Below, piece after piece: positions 10,170 through 20,279 of a DNA stretch of 64,000 nt. This stretch comes from Mycoplasmopsis cynos. Its GTDB lineage: Bacteria > Bacillota_I > Bacilli_A > Mycoplasmatales > Metamycoplasmataceae. Within the stretch, counting starts at the first letter, position 1, and the number at the start of each line of letters is the position of its first letter. A program made the position numbers and the translations under genes. Below the pieces are notes generated by a model. That model did not search any database. It was not told the DNA's origin and saw only the letters and a list, made by a program, of their open reading frames with translations. The stretch spans positions 186,001 through 250,000 of the forward strand of contig NZ_LR214986.1 of the NCBI RefSeq assembly GCF_900660545.1. Direction: 5' to 3'.

Positions 10170-10520
10170 ATGGCAAAATTATCAAGAAATGCTGCAAGAA
10201 AGCAAAAACATTTTCGTGCACGTTACAAAATTAATGGAACTGCATCAAAACCTCGTTTAAACGTATTTAAATCTCACCAAAACTTTTATGCTCAATTAAT
10301 TGATGATGTTAAAGGGATTACATTAGCTAGTGTATCTACTCTTTCATCAAAAGAATATAGTGGTAATATAGAATCTGCAAGAAAAATAGGTTTATTAATG
10401 GGTGATAAAATTAATAAATTAGGATTTAAAGAAGTGGTATTTGATCGTGGAGGATATATTTTTCATGGACGTGTAAAAGCATTCGCTGAGTCAGTAAGAG
10501 AAAAAGGAGTTAAATTCTAA
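10170..10520 (+). CDS. rplR: Large ribosomal subunit protein uL18
   Basis: 116 residues. N-terminal basic stretch, then [18 protein letters not shown] and [26 protein letters not shown], all typical of L18. Binds 5S rRNA with L5; no 5S gene is present in this window. Follows the usual rplF-rplR-rpsE order. Confidence 0.96.
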   Translation: MAKLSRNAARKQKHFRARYKINGTASKPRLNVFKSHQNFYAQLIDDVKGITLASVSTLSSKEYSGNIESARKIGLLMGDKINKLGFKEVVFDRGGYIFHGRVKAFAESVREKGVKF

Positions 10521-10522
10521 TT

Positions 10523-11176
10523 ATGTCTAATGAACAAGAAAAAAAATTATCTCAAAATGAAACAGGTACAAAAGAAGTTGTAATTAAAAAACCATTAAGA
10601 ACAGCAAAAAAACCTACCGATATATCAAAAGATAAAAACTCAGAACGTCGTCCAAAAAGACATTCGCAATCAAAAGAACGTCGTCCAAAAGTAGAATCAG
10701 AATACACAGAAAAATTAATTGATGTAGCACGTGTTACAAAAGTTGTAAAAGGTGGAAGAAGATTTAGTTTTTCTGCTTTTGTTGTAATTGGTAATAAAAA
10801 AGGTAGCGTTGGTTATGGACATGGAAAGGCTAATGAAGTTCCCGATGCTATTAAAAAAGCTGTTAAAGATGCAAAAAATAATGTTGTTAATGTACCTTTA
10901 AATGAAAAAACTGGAACAATTCCACATGAAGTTAATGCAAAATTTTTATCTTCAAAGGTTATGTTGAAACCAGCTGTTAAAGGTAAGGGACTTATTGCTT
11001 CTGGAACTGTTCGTTCAGTAGTTGAATTAGCAGGATACACTGATATTGTTACTAAAACATATGGATCACGTTCAAAAGCTAATATTGTTAAAGCTACAAT
11101 TAAAGCACTTCAAAACTTAAGAACACCTGAACAAATTGCAGAAATAAGAGATAAAGATGTAAAGGATCTTAAATAA
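10523..11176 (+). CDS. rpsE: Small ribosomal subunit protein uS5 with N-terminal extension
   Basis: 217 residues against ~165 in most bacteria. Residues 1-55 are a charged extension with two ERRPK units. The double-stranded RNA binding domain begins at [23 protein letters not shown]-type sequence and includes the signature [18 protein letters not shown]5 contributes to decoding fidelity and the mRNA entry channel. Confidence 0.95.
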   Translation: MSNEQEKKLSQNETGTKEVVIKKPLRTAKKPTDISKDKNSERRPKRHSQSKERRPKVESEYTEKLIDVARVTKVVKGGRRFSFSAFVVIGNKKGSVGYGHGKANEVPDAIKKAVKDAKNNVVNVPLNEKTGTIPHEVNAKFLSSKVMLKPAVKGKGLIASGTVRSVVELAGYTDIVTKTYGSRSKANIVKATIKALQNLRTPEQIAEIRDKDVKDLK

Positions 11177-11178
11177 TT

Positions 11179-11619
11179 ATGACAGTTAAATTACATACTT
11201 TAAAATTTACTGAAGGTTCAAGACCAGAAAAACACCGTAAAGGACGTGGTCATGCTGCTGGAAAAGGTAAGCAAGCAGGTAAAGGACAATCAGGACAAAA
11301 TAAACGTAAAGGACATAGATTAGGATTTGAAGGTGGACAAACTCCTTGATTCCGTCGTATTGGTAAACGTGGATTTACAAATGTAAATCATATTGAATTT
11401 CAAGTTATTAATCTGAAAGACCTTGAGTTAAGATTTGAAAATAATTCAGAAATCACTGTTGAAAAATTATTTGAGTCAGGTTTAGTAAAAAGAAATTTAC
11501 CTATTAAATTACTTGGTAATGGAACATTAACTAAAAAAGTTACTGTTTATGTTAATAAAGCAAGTGAATCAGCAAAAGAAGCTGTTGAAAAACTTGGTGG
11601 AAAAATCATTGAATTTTAA
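11179..11619 (+). CDS. rplO: Large ribosomal subunit protein uL15; last gene of the operon here
   Basis: 146 residues with the Gly/Lys-rich N-terminal tail ([18 protein letters not shown]) and [16 protein letters not shown]. In most bacteria secY follows at once; here a terminator and decayed genes follow instead, so secY and the distal spc/alpha operon genes must be elsewhere. Confidence 0.96.
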
Positions 11620-11623
11620 TTTA

Positions 11624-11652
11624 AAAATGCCTATTAATTAGGCATTTTTATT
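11624..11652 (+). terminator. Rho-independent terminator of the S10/spc operon
   Basis: AAAAATGCCTA and TAGGCATTTTT form an 11-bp stem with a short ATTAAT loop, ending in a T-rich stretch, directly after the rplO stop. Confidence 0.85.
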
Positions 11653-11774
11653 TTATAATTTTCAACATTTTGTCTATGTAATGAAAATTTTAGTACAATT
11701 TAGGTAAGGAATATTTTGATACCTTTAAATTATTTGTTTTTTACAAAAAATTGTACAAATAATCAAGGAGAAAA

Positions 11775-12036
11775 ATGGGAAACTTAATTAACTTTCTTGG
11801 GATTACCGATTATTAATTCAGTATATCCTAGAGCTATTTTATGAGCAAGTATTTGAACCATTTCGTATAGAATATTTTTATATTCATTTTGTTTTATGAT
11901 TATGGCAGGTTTAAAATTAAATAAAGAGAATTTAAAAAATTTAATTAAAACAGCATTATTAAATCCAATTATAATTGTGACACTTTTAGGATTAGTATTT
12001 TGATTATCACAACTAACACCTGGAACAGGAGCATAG
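11775..12036 (+). pseudogene. Remnant of an AEC-family (auxin efflux carrier type) permease
   Basis: A start with good ribosome binding site (AAGGAGAAAAATG) reads MGNLINFLG and then stops; one base fewer in the GGG at 11799-11801 joins it to a frame that continues LPIINSVYPRAILWASIW..., with segments MAGLKLNKENLKNLIK and NPIIIVTLLGLVFW. This pattern (F-L-G-x-P, N-P-I-I) is typical of the second half of AEC permeases that carry malate, lactate or similar organic acids. Only about 85 codons survive; the N-terminal half is missing and the end is cut at a junction near 12036. Clearly non-functional. The exact substrate cannot be inferred. Confidence 0.7.
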
Positions 12037-12037
12037 A

Positions 12038-12211
12038 AGAAGGATCTCAAATCCAACTATAGTGAAGTTAATGTCATATTATCCACGTTTTATCGTTACA
12101 CCGCATATTGGATCATACACTGATGAAGCAGTTGCTAATATGGTTGAAATTTCATTTGATAATTTAAATGAATTTTTAACTTTTGGCAAATGTGAAAATA
12201 AAATTGGTTAA
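12038..12211 (+). pseudogene. C-terminal fragment of D-lactate dehydrogenase
   Basis: A frame starting about 12044 reads ISNPTIVKLMSYYPRF, then IVTPHIGSYTDEAVANMVE, and ends after ~56 codons. The TPHIGSYTDEAV block with its His is the hallmark of D-isomer 2-hydroxyacid dehydrogenases, and the spacing fits D-LDH. The NAD-binding fold and most of the catalytic domain are absent. It abuts the permease remnant, so one deletion seems to have fused the 3' parts of two genes that may once have worked together in lactate handling (inference). Confidence 0.75.
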
Positions 12212-12229
12212 GCAAAATTTATACTATAA

Positions 12230-12276
12230 AAAATGCATTATAAAGATTTTTAAGTCTTATATAATACATTTTTAGT
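12230..12276 (+). terminator. Imperfect hairpin with T-tail after the ldh fragment
   Basis: An AT-rich inverted repeat: AAAATGCATTATAAAGA pairs imperfectly with TCTTATATAATACATTTTT. It probably was the terminator of the decayed ldh gene. The rest of 12277-12370 is AT-rich sequence in which I see nothing else. Confidence 0.5.
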
Positions 12277-12375
12277 TTTGATATTATTAATAAATAAACA
12301 AAATAAATTAATATATTATTATATAAAAAAATAAACTTTTTTTATTATGCTAGTTAAGAATTTAATAAAAAATTG

Positions 12376-12391
12376 TATAATAATAAAATAA
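12376..12391 (+). promoter_or_regulatory. proS promoter with almost no 5' leader
   Basis: TATAAT at 12376-12381 lies 9 nt before the ATG at 12391, and no Shine-Dalgarno is present. Initiation 6-7 nt after the -10 would give a leader of 0-3 nt. Confidence 0.55.
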
Positions 12392-13839
12392 TGAAGAGAG
12401 CAAACGAATTAGATAAAATTACACCAATGGAAGTGGATTTTTCAAAGTGATATACAGATGTTGTTAAAAATGGTAATTTAATAGCTTATGGTCCAACAAA
12501 AGGTTCTTTAATTTTTAAACCTAATTCATTAGGCATTTGAGAAATGATCCAAAAAGAACTTAATAAAATTTTTAAGTTAAAAGGTGTTCAAAATGTTTAT
12601 ATGCCACTATTAATACCAGAAAGTTTATTTAATTTAGAAAAAGAACATATAGCTGGATTTAATCCTGAATTAGCAACTGTTACACAAGTTGGAGATAAAG
12701 TTTTGAGTGAAAAACTTTTTATCCGTCCAACTTCTGAAGTTTTATTTGCAGATTTATTTAAGCGTTCAATTAATTCATATAATGATTTACCTATTATATA
12801 TAATCAATGAGCTAATGTTGTGAGATGAGAAAAAACAACTAATCCATTTTTAAGATCAAGAGAATTTTTATGACAAGAAGGACATACATGTCATATTTCA
12901 ACTAAAGAGGCAAGAAGATTTACAAGAGAAATGATCAATACTTATTCTAAATTTCTAAAGAACTATCTAGCTATACCTACAATAGTAGGGAGAAAAACAC
13001 CAAGAGAAAAATTTTCTGGTGCATGTTCAACATATACAATTGAAGCCATGATGAAAGATGGAAAAGCATTACAATCAGGAACAAGTCACTATCTTGCTCA
13101 AAATTTTTCAAAACCATATGAAATAAAATTTAAAAATAAAGATAATAAAGATGATTTTGTTTATCAAACTTCATGAGGAATAACTACAAGATTAATTGGA
13201 GCTTTAATAATGACGCATGGCGATAATAGAGGAATTATTATTCCGCCTAGAATTGCACCAACTCAGATTGATATTCTTGAAATATTTGCTAATAAGGACC
13301 CTAATGTTTCTAAAATTGCTAAAAAAATCTATATTGATCTTGGTAGAAAATTTAGAGTTAATCTAGATAAATCAGATAGAAATCCAGGTTTTAAAGCATC
13401 AAATAGCGAAATTCAAGGGGTACCATTAAGAGTCGAGATTGGACCTAGAGATTTATTAAATAATGAAGTAACAATAGTTCGCCGCGATACATTAGAAAAA
13501 GAAGTAGTTAAAATTGAAAAATTAAAAGAACGTATTACTTTTATTTTAAAAGATATCCATGATAATCTTTATAATAAAGCAAAGCAAAGACTTGATGAAA
13601 GAACTGTTTTTGTTACTAATTATGATGAATTTAAAAAAGAAATTGCAAATAATAAATTTGTAATAACTCCATTTTGTTGTTCAGATGAAGCGGAAGAAAT
13701 TATCCAAGAAGAAACTGGAGCAACAGCTAGATGTATTCCGATTAAACAAAACATCAAACCTGAACATAGTTCACTTTGTATAATCCCTGATTGTCAAAGC
13801 AAAACAAAAAGATTTGTAATTTTTGCAAAAGCATATTAA
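12391..13839 (+). CDS. proS: Proline--tRNA ligase
   Basis: 482 residues. Class II synthetase motifs are visible: motif 2 region FLRSREFLWQEGHTCH, the Pro-binding FSGACSTYTIEAMM-type segment, and motif 3 THGDNRGIIIPPRIAP. C-terminal part includes ITPFCCSDEAEE and ATARCIPI, as in the short archaeal/eukaryote-like ProRS used by mycoplasmas. Charges tRNA-Pro, whose gene is at 30652. Upstream promoter suggests a leaderless message; a strong terminator follows. Several TGA Trp codons. Confidence 0.95.
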
Positions 13840-13853
13840 CTTTTAATAAAAAT

Positions 13854-13884
13854 GGTGGAAAAATAAATAATTTTTCCACTTTTT
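13854..13884 (+). terminator. Terminator after proS
   Basis: GTGGAAAAAT and ATTTTTCCAC form a 10-bp perfect stem around AAATA, followed by TTTTTAG. Confidence 0.8.
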
Positions 13885-13944
13885 AGTATTTTTTTCATTC
13901 AATATATAAATTTATTTTAAAAAAAGCGTAAACTTTTAATTGAA

Positions 13945-14388
13945 ATGGATGTAAATATGTTGTTAGACGAGCAAAAGAATATAGAAAAAAATATTCTAAT
14001 AAAAGAAATTGAAAATAACAAAGAGTTCTATCAAAAGATGTGTAAGCTAGTTGATGAAATTTTTTTAATTTTTTGGTTATATAAAGATATTTATCGTAAG
14101 ACACTTTTAAAGGTTAAGTTAGAAAGAAGATTTTTTCCTGACAAAAGAGAACTAAGAGAGTTCCAACGAGTTTTAGAAAGAAGACTTCAAGATGGTTCAA
14201 CATTAATAAATTATATAATGGAGTATATGACACCAGAGTCATCATGAATAATTGAAAAATGCTATTTAGATGAAGAAACTAAAGATTTTACTGAGTGATA
14301 TTTAAAACACTTTTCTAAAACAACATTTTATAAAAAGAAAAAAATTGCAATATTAGAATTTGCAAACTTGTATCTTGGTCTTTTTTAA
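13945..14388 (+). CDS. Hypothetical protein, probably 5' part of a frameshifted gene
   Basis: 147 codons starting MDVNMLLDEQKN, rich in Lys/Glu and predicted helical, with three TGA Trp codons. It ends in NLYLGLF-stop at a T6 run (14381-14386). Removing one T would read on as LGLFNYNHSSK into the next ORF (to 15481), making one protein of ~511 residues. There is no clear ribosome binding site; a second ATG lies at 13957. I do not recognise a family. Confidence 0.5.
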
Positions 14389-15481
14389 TTATAATCATTC
14401 TTCTAAAATAGAAAATAGTGATATTCAATTATCAAGAGCAAATATTTTTACTGAGTTTAAGTTTAATGAATCAAAAAATTTTAATCATAAAGAAATAAAT
14501 TTTAATTTAGAAATATTTGAAGGTTTTGATGCAAGAAAACAATTTATAGTTTTTGATGATGGACAATATTCAACAAATAGTCCATATGATATATTTAGTT
14601 ATGAGATATACATAAATGGAAACACAAGATATAAATTCGAAAGAGGCAAAAGAATTGTTTTGGATCTTGAAAAGCTCTTAAAAGAAAAGGAAAATTTAAA
14701 AAAGATATCCTTAAGATTTAAAGATCGAAACGATGAAGAATTGGGCTCTTTTAATGTTGAATATCTTGATGAAACAAATAATAATTTACATATAAGAAGT
14801 GGTTTTAAAACTGATGAGTTTAAGATTAAATATTCAAGTTCAATACAAGTAAAAGGAACGAATTTATATATCCTAGATAGATTTTTAAGAAGCAGATATA
14901 TTTGATCTGAAATTAATTCTAAAAATGAAACTAAAAAAGTTTTGGAATTATCATTTAAGTTTGATCCGCTTCCAGACGGCCTTAATAGGCTATTTGAAAA
15001 CATCTTTTTTGCTCCTGTTATAAAGGAGCCAAGATTATATATTCCAGAAATATATAATGATAAAGAACCAATTAAGTTAAATTCAAAATATGAAAAAATA
15101 GGTGAAGACTATTATGTTTATTTAGATATATTTGATATCTTACTAACAAATGATGAAAGAGGTGAAATTGTTAAATCTATAAAAGATAAAGCTAAACAAA
15201 CACTTAGAATACCTAATAAATGTAATGAACAAGTGGAATTGAATATAACATTTAAACTATATAACAATTTCATTTCTATTTATTATAAAAAATTAGGTAT
15301 TGGTAGATCATTTAGAACAAATTCGAGTTTACCAAATATAAAAATTAATGATAAACCATTAAAGCGTGAGTATAGATATAAAATTGATTCTAGTGATCTT
15401 ATTAGAGTATTATCTTTAAATAGTTCTGAGTTTAAAATAGATGATTTTTATATCGGAAGAAAAGAAGATGAAAATTACTAA
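14360..15481 (+). CDS. Hypothetical protein, probably 3' part of the same frameshifted gene
   Basis: An open frame of ~373 codons whose only early start codon is a TTG at 14360 inside the previous ORF; there is no ATG in the first ~200 codons, so it is unlikely to be a stand-alone gene. Composition is Lys/Asn/Asp/Ile-rich and soluble, with no signal peptide or membrane segment. C-terminal end ...IGRKEDENY overlaps the next start by 14 nt. The best explanation is a +1 frameshift in the T6 run at 14381; programmed slippage, decay or a sequence error are all possible. Confidence 0.5.
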
Positions 15482-15869
15482 GGCAAAAACTTTTGGTGTT
15501 TTATTAGTTTCATTAATAGTTGGTAGTGTAATTTATATTATGGTATCACAAATTGTTTATACTAAAAAAACTGATTTATTTGTAGCTAAAAAAAATGATA
15601 TGAAACACAACGAAATAACAATTTTTCCTGATCTAGATAATAAATTTGTTGATCAAATAGCTGAGAAAGATCAATCTGGAAATATTATTTTGAATGAGAA
15701 ATTAGCAACAAAATTAATAAGTTCCGTTTTAAAGAGAGTTAATGAATATAATGGTGATATATTATTTGATTATGAGATCAACCTAGATAATAATTCAATG
15801 ACTTTATATTTTAAACATGTTGATAACAATGAAACAAAAGAAGTAAAAAATTATATAATAACCATATAA
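15468..15869 (+). CDS. Small membrane-anchored protein of unknown function
   Basis: 133 residues. The start is the ATG at 15468, preceded by GGAAGAAAAGAAG; an in-frame start at 15441 is less likely. Residues ~8-30 (TFGVLLVSLIVGSVIYIMVSQ) form one membrane anchor, the rest (FVAKKNDMKHNEITIFPDL... to NYIITI) is a hydrophilic domain probably outside the cell or in the cytoplasm. Overlaps the preceding ORF by 14 nt, so likely co-translated with it. No family recognised. Confidence 0.6.
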   Translation: MKITKAKTFGVLLVSLIVGSVIYIMVSQIVYTKKTDLFVAKKNDMKHNEITIFPDLDNKFVDQIAEKDQSGNIILNEKLATKLISSVLKRVNEYNGDILFDYEINLDNNSMTLYFKHVDNNETKEVKNYIITI

Positions 15870-15874
15870 TTTTG

Positions 15875-15887
15875 TATAATTTCAATA
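15875..15887 (+). promoter_or_regulatory. acpP promoter, leaderless arrangement
   Basis: TATAAT at 15875-15880 is followed by six bases and the ATG at 15887; there is no Shine-Dalgarno. Normal initiation distance would put +1 at the A of the ATG. Confidence 0.6.
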
Positions 15888-16123
15888 TGGATAATATAAG
15901 ACATATAATTTTAGAAAACTTTTCGAAAATCGCACGAAAAAAAGTTAATGTTAATGATGTTATTAGGGATTTAAATATTGATTCATTGGATATAGCAGAG
16001 ATAATTGTTTTAGCTGAGGAGCAATTCAATATTACAATCTTTGATGAAGAAATTCTTAAAATATCTAAAATTTCTGATGTTATTAATTTAATAACAAAAA
16101 AATTAGAAAGAAAAGATAAATAA
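15887..16123 (+). CDS. acpP: Acyl carrier protein
   Basis: 78 residues with the four-helix ACP pattern. Ser33 in the DSLD motif (LNIDSLDIAEI) is the predicted 4'-phosphopantetheine site, and EEQFNITIFDEE matches helix III. The ATG at 15887 is preferred to an upstream TTG. Mycoplasmas lack full fatty acid synthesis; ACP probably serves phospholipid acyl transfer. The gene is monocistronic between its own promoter and a bidirectional terminator. Confidence 0.88.
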   Translation: MDNIRHIILENFSKIARKKVNVNDVIRDLNIDSLDIAEIIVLAEEQFNITIFDEEILKISKISDVINLITKKLERKDK

Positions 16124-16170
16124 AATCTTTTATTAGAAAATTAATTACTTTTTTTATAAAAAAAGGTTAA

Positions 16171-16207
16171 AAAATATTAACATTAATGTGTTAATATTTT
16201 TTTGTTT
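16171..16207. terminator. Bidirectional terminator between acpP and rpe
   Basis: AAAATATTAACA (16171-16182) pairs perfectly with TGTTAATATTTT (16189-16200) with a 6-nt loop and T-runs on both strands, as expected between convergent genes. Confidence 0.85.
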
Positions 16208-16229
16208 TTTAAAAAGTAATGAAAAAACA

Positions 16230-16895
16230 TTATGATTTAAATTTTCCAAGAATACTTTGAATTCTCTCTGAAGTGGGTTCACAAACTAAATAGGTTCCAG
16301 CAACAACAGCATCAGCTCCAAATTTTAAACATAATGGACCAGTTATTGAATTAATACCGCCATCTACTTGAATTAGAAAATCGAATGAATTATTGTTTCT
16401 AATCATTTTTAATTCCTTTATTTTTTCATATGAAGATTCGATAAATTTTTGACCACCTCTTCCAGGTTCAACTGACATTACTAAAACTAATGAAAGTTTA
16501 TCCAAAAATTTTTTTATATTCAAAACACTGGTATTAGGTTTTATTGCTAGACCTATTTTTAGTTCATGATGGTATTTATCTAAAAATTCTTGGAATTTAA
16601 CTAAGTCATTTTGAATTGCTTCATAGTGGAATGTGATAATATCAACATCATTTTTAACTTTATCAACATATTCATAAGGATTAATCACCATTAAATGAGC
16701 ATCCTTAATGTGAGGTAAGGCATTTTTATTAATTTTAATTATTTCATCAATTTCTATTGCAGTATTGGGAACAAAAATACTATCCATAATATCATAATGA
16801 ATTCATTTAATTCCATTTGAAATTAAGGTGTTCGCCATTGAAAGACGTTGCTCTTTATTAACATTTAATAAACTAGGTGTAACATATTTTTTCAT
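16230..16895 (-). CDS. rpe: Ribulose-phosphate 3-epimerase
   Basis: 221 residues. N-terminus MKKYVTPSLLNVN, then the metal-binding HYDIMDSIFVPN (TGA Trp just before), HLMVINPYEY, TFHYEA, MSVEPGRGGQKF and VDGGINSITGP: the TIM-barrel signatures of Rpe. Interconverts ribulose-5-P and xylulose-5-P, joining the D-xylulose-5-P made by the ascorbate pathway in this window to the pentose phosphate pathway. The start lies 22 nt inside the rsgA 3' end, so translation is coupled. Confidence 0.93.
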
Positions 16896-17745
16896 TTTTT
16901 CTTCTTTCTTTTAATTCTCTTTGCAATTTTACATAATTTTCATAACGAAAATCTAAAATTTGTCCTTCATTTAAAGCTAATTTAATTGCGCAATCACTTT
17001 TATTTTCATTTAAATGTAAACAACTTCGATATTTGCATTTTTTGGAAAGAGTTTTAAAAAGTGTATAGCTTTTCGCTAATTCAAGTTCATTTAAATTGAT
17101 ATCAATAGATGAAAAACCAGGAGTATCAATTAAAAAACCATCTAAAAATTTAATAATTTTAACTACTCTTGTAGTGTGTTTTCCCCTGCCGAGCGCTTTT
17201 GAAATTTCTTGTGTATGATATTTAAATTGACCAATATTGTTTATTGTAGTAGTCTTTCCCACACCGCTTTGACCCATAAATAAGGAATATTTACCGCTAA
17301 ATATTTTCTTAACATTATCATTTAATTTATTTAAATTATCAATTAAATAAACATCATAACCTAATTTTTGATAATTGTTTTTTCACTTCATTGCTAGTTC
17401 AAAATTTAAATCTACCTTTGTTATAAAAATAATTGGCTTTATGTTTTGAAATTCAATTAAACTTAAATATTTATCAACTAAAAAGCTACTAAATTCTGGG
17501 TCTTGTATTGACATAAATATTATTGCTTGATCAATATTTGCGACTTTTGGACGAATAAGACTATTATGTCTTTTTATAACATCAATAATTAATCCGTCTT
17601 TTATTTTTACATTATCACCAACTAATAAAGACACCTTGTGATACCTTAATTTTCCGGCTCCTTTAAGGAATGAAATTTCATTAGTTTTAGTATTATGTAC
17701 TTCATATGATCCTGCTACTACTGAAAAAATCTTATATTCTGACAT
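16873..17745 (-). CDS. rsgA: Ribosome small subunit biogenesis GTPase RsgA
   Basis: 290 residues. N-terminal OB-fold region, circularly permuted GTPase with G4-like ITKVDLN, then P-loop GQSGVGKT (residues 158-165) and G3 DTPGF, and the C-terminal zinc site CKYRSCLHLNENKSDC. Tests late 30S subunits. Lies in the classical prpC-prkC-rsgA-rpe order known from Bacillus; the start overlaps the kinase 3' end by 14 nt. Confidence 0.94.
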
Positions 17746-18745
17746 CTACTACTCCTAAAAATCACGCTGCAAGAATAATTCCGCCTATAATCAGTAAAAT
17801 AACAATAATGGCAATTATTAGAAATTTAGTTGAATTAATAATTTCCGAAAGACTTCTTTTTGCTTTTAATGTCTTTATTGAAATGGGTTTTTCAAGTTTT
17901 CTATCATCTCTTAAAGAAGTATAAACATCATTTCTTAGTTCTCAAACATCCGGATATCTTTCTTTCGGGTTTTTTGCAGTAGCTCTAATTATAATATTAC
18001 AAACAGATTGAGGTAAATCTCGATAATTTTTAGGATTAGGAAATTCTTTATCGCGATGCATTAAAATAGTTTTATTTTCTTTATCACTTTCAAATGGATA
18101 TTTACCAATTAACATTTCATAATAGACAATACCAATAGCGTAAATATCAACAGCCTTAGTTATTTTAGCGTTTTTAATAGTATATTCAGGAGCAGAGTAA
18201 TGTGGAGAGCAAATTATTGCATTTGTTCTTGTATAACGATGAGATTCTTCTGATACTGATATTCCAAGATCTAAAACCTTAATATAATAATTTTCTTGGA
18301 TCATAATATTTTGAGATTTTATATCGCGATGAATAATTCCTAATGAGTGTAGTTCACCTATTGCATTAGCAATTTGTCGAATAAAATTATTTGCTGTATT
18401 AACCGGCAATTGACGATTTTTTTTAAGCATATCATACAATGTTTCTCCTTTAACTAATTCCATAACATAGAATTGTTCTTTAGCATCACTATATGAATCA
18501 AATAATTTTGGAAAATTTTCAGATTTAATTTTTTTTAAGAGCTTAATTTCATCTAAAAAACGTTTTTTCGATAATTCATTAAAGTCATTATATCGATATT
18601 TTAAGGCATATTCAGTACTTGGATCATCTTTTAATCGGACAGAACAAACAACACCCATTCCGCCATAACCAAGAACCCGTCCAATTTTGTATTTTTTATG
18701 AATCATTGAATCATCCGGAATCTGTAAACTTTTTTTATTTATCAT
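17732..18745 (-). CDS. prkC: Membrane-anchored serine/threonine protein kinase (PrkC type, no PASTA domains)
   Basis: 337 residues. Kinase domain at ~20-275: glycine loop GYGGMG, Lys49 (ALK), Glu66, catalytic HRDIKSQN with Asp141, DLG (residues 159-161) in place of DFG, then SAPE. A single membrane segment (FLIIAIIVILLIIGG) ends the protein; the extracellular PASTA repeats that bind peptidoglycan in Firmicutes are absent, fitting a wall-less cell. Partner of the phosphatase just upstream. Four or so TGA Trp codons lie in the tail. Confidence 0.92.
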
Positions 18746-19496
18746 TTTTAATCTCCATTAAAATTGCGCTCATATTGTCGTTTGATTCGCTAATCAATGA
18801 TAATGTAACCAAACTATTTAATTTTTGTAAGGTAGTATCTTTTTTATTACTTAAAATAAAATGAATTTGATCATTTGTTAAGAATTCATGAATTCCATCT
18901 GAGGTTAATAAAATCTTAGTTATGGGATTTTCAAAATTATTTTCGAGAACAATAAAATCAATTTTAGTTTCTAGGTTTGCGCCAATCGCACTTGTTAAAT
19001 AACGATAAACACGATAATTTTTTTCAATATTTTTTTGTTCAATTCCTTCATCTATTCAACGATTTAGAAGATTATGATCTCTAGTAATTTGTAATAATTC
19101 ACCATTTTTTTTATAAATATAACAACGTGAATCGCCGCTATAAAAGACTATTAATTTTTTTTCTAATTCATTGTACATAAATGAGACCAATGTGGTACCC
19201 ATATCTTTTTTTTCAGGCGAATTAATAGCGATTTTTTTCATTTCATTTTTAATATTCATAATTGAGTTAAAAATGAATGATTTTAAGTCTTCAATGTTAG
19301 TGTATGTAAAAAAATTCATAAAGTCCATACTTAAAATTTCCAATGCAATATTAGCAGCATGATCTCCATTTTTATGGCCACCCATCCCATCACATAAAAT
19401 GCCTAAGTAAATGTTATTTTTAATAAAATAACCAACTCTGTCTTCATTGTTGGTTCTTTGATTTCCTTTTTCACTGATTTTATCAATCTTAATCAA
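18735..19496 (-). CDS. prpC: PP2C-type protein phosphatase (partner of the kinase)
   Basis: 253 residues from a TTG start at 19496 placed 8 nt after AAGGAG; the upstream in-frame region lies inside gmk. PP2C metal motifs are in order: NNEDRVGYF, LCDGMGGHKNGD, GDSRCYIY, TSDGI and ESNDNMSAI. It removes phosphate from proteins modified by the adjacent kinase. Overlaps the kinase gene by 11 nt. Confidence 0.92.
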
Positions 19497-20100
19497 GTCC
19501 CAACTCCTTATGTAAAATATTTCTAATTTCTTGTGCTGCTCTTTCAGGGACATCGTTAATGATTTTGTATTTAAAAATATATGAATCAGCAATTTCAATT
19601 TCAGCTTTTCTTAATCTATCTTTTAGTGTTTGATTATTTTCGGTCCCTCTTGTTAAGATTCTATTTCTAAGATCATCAATTGAAGGTGGAGCTAAAAAAA
19701 TTGTAATGAGATTATATTTATTTTTTAATTTTTCATCTTGAAATTTTTTAAGAACTTTTTTAACACCATTTGTTTCAATTTCTAATAATGGAACAAGGTT
19801 TTTTTGATGGATTTTATCTAATTCAGAATATAAAGTTCCATAATAATTATTTAAGTGATAAGAAAATTCTAAAAACATACGATTCTTCATCTTGTCTCTA
19901 AATTTTTCAGTGTCAATAAAATAATAATGAATTCCATTTAATTCACCATTTCTTGGTTTTCTAGTTGTAGCAGAGCATGAGAAAGAGAGTTGAAGTTCCT
20001 CATATTCAAAAAGCAACCTTTCGATTGTTCCCTTGCCAACACCACTAGGACCTGATAGAATAATTATAGGCTCTTTTTGAGAATTCATATTATTTTTCAT
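19489..20100 (-). CDS. gmk: Guanylate kinase
   Basis: 203 residues. P-loop SGPSGVGKGT near residue 16, the GMP-binding SATTRKPRNGE, and TRGTENNQTLKDRL lid segment. Makes GDP from GMP. First gene of the gmk-prpC-prkC-rsgA-rpe operon. On the coding strand TAAAAT lies exactly 6 nt before the ATG at 20100 with no Shine-Dalgarno, so the message may be leaderless; an alternative ATG lies at 20088. Confidence 0.93.
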   Translation of the reverse strand: MKNNMNSQKEPIIILSGPSGVGKGTIERLLFEYEELQLSFSCSATTRKPRNGELNGIHYYFIDTEKFRDKMKNRMFLEFSYHLNNYYGTLYSELDKIHQKNLVPLLEIETNGVKKVLKKFQDEKLKNKYNLITIFLAPPSIDDLRNRILTRGTENNQTLKDRLRKAEIEIADSYIFKYKIINDVPERAAQEIRNILHKELGLD

Positions 20101-20279
20101 AATGTAATTTTACCATTTTTTATATCTTTTTTAATATTGAATAATATTTAAAATTTCAACTTAAAAGTACTTGAAAATTAAGCATTAAACTTTGATAATT
20201 ATTTCAAAAATTTTTTTGTATAAATTTGCTAAATGATAAAATAATGATATATATTTATGTCTAAATATTAAAGGAATTT

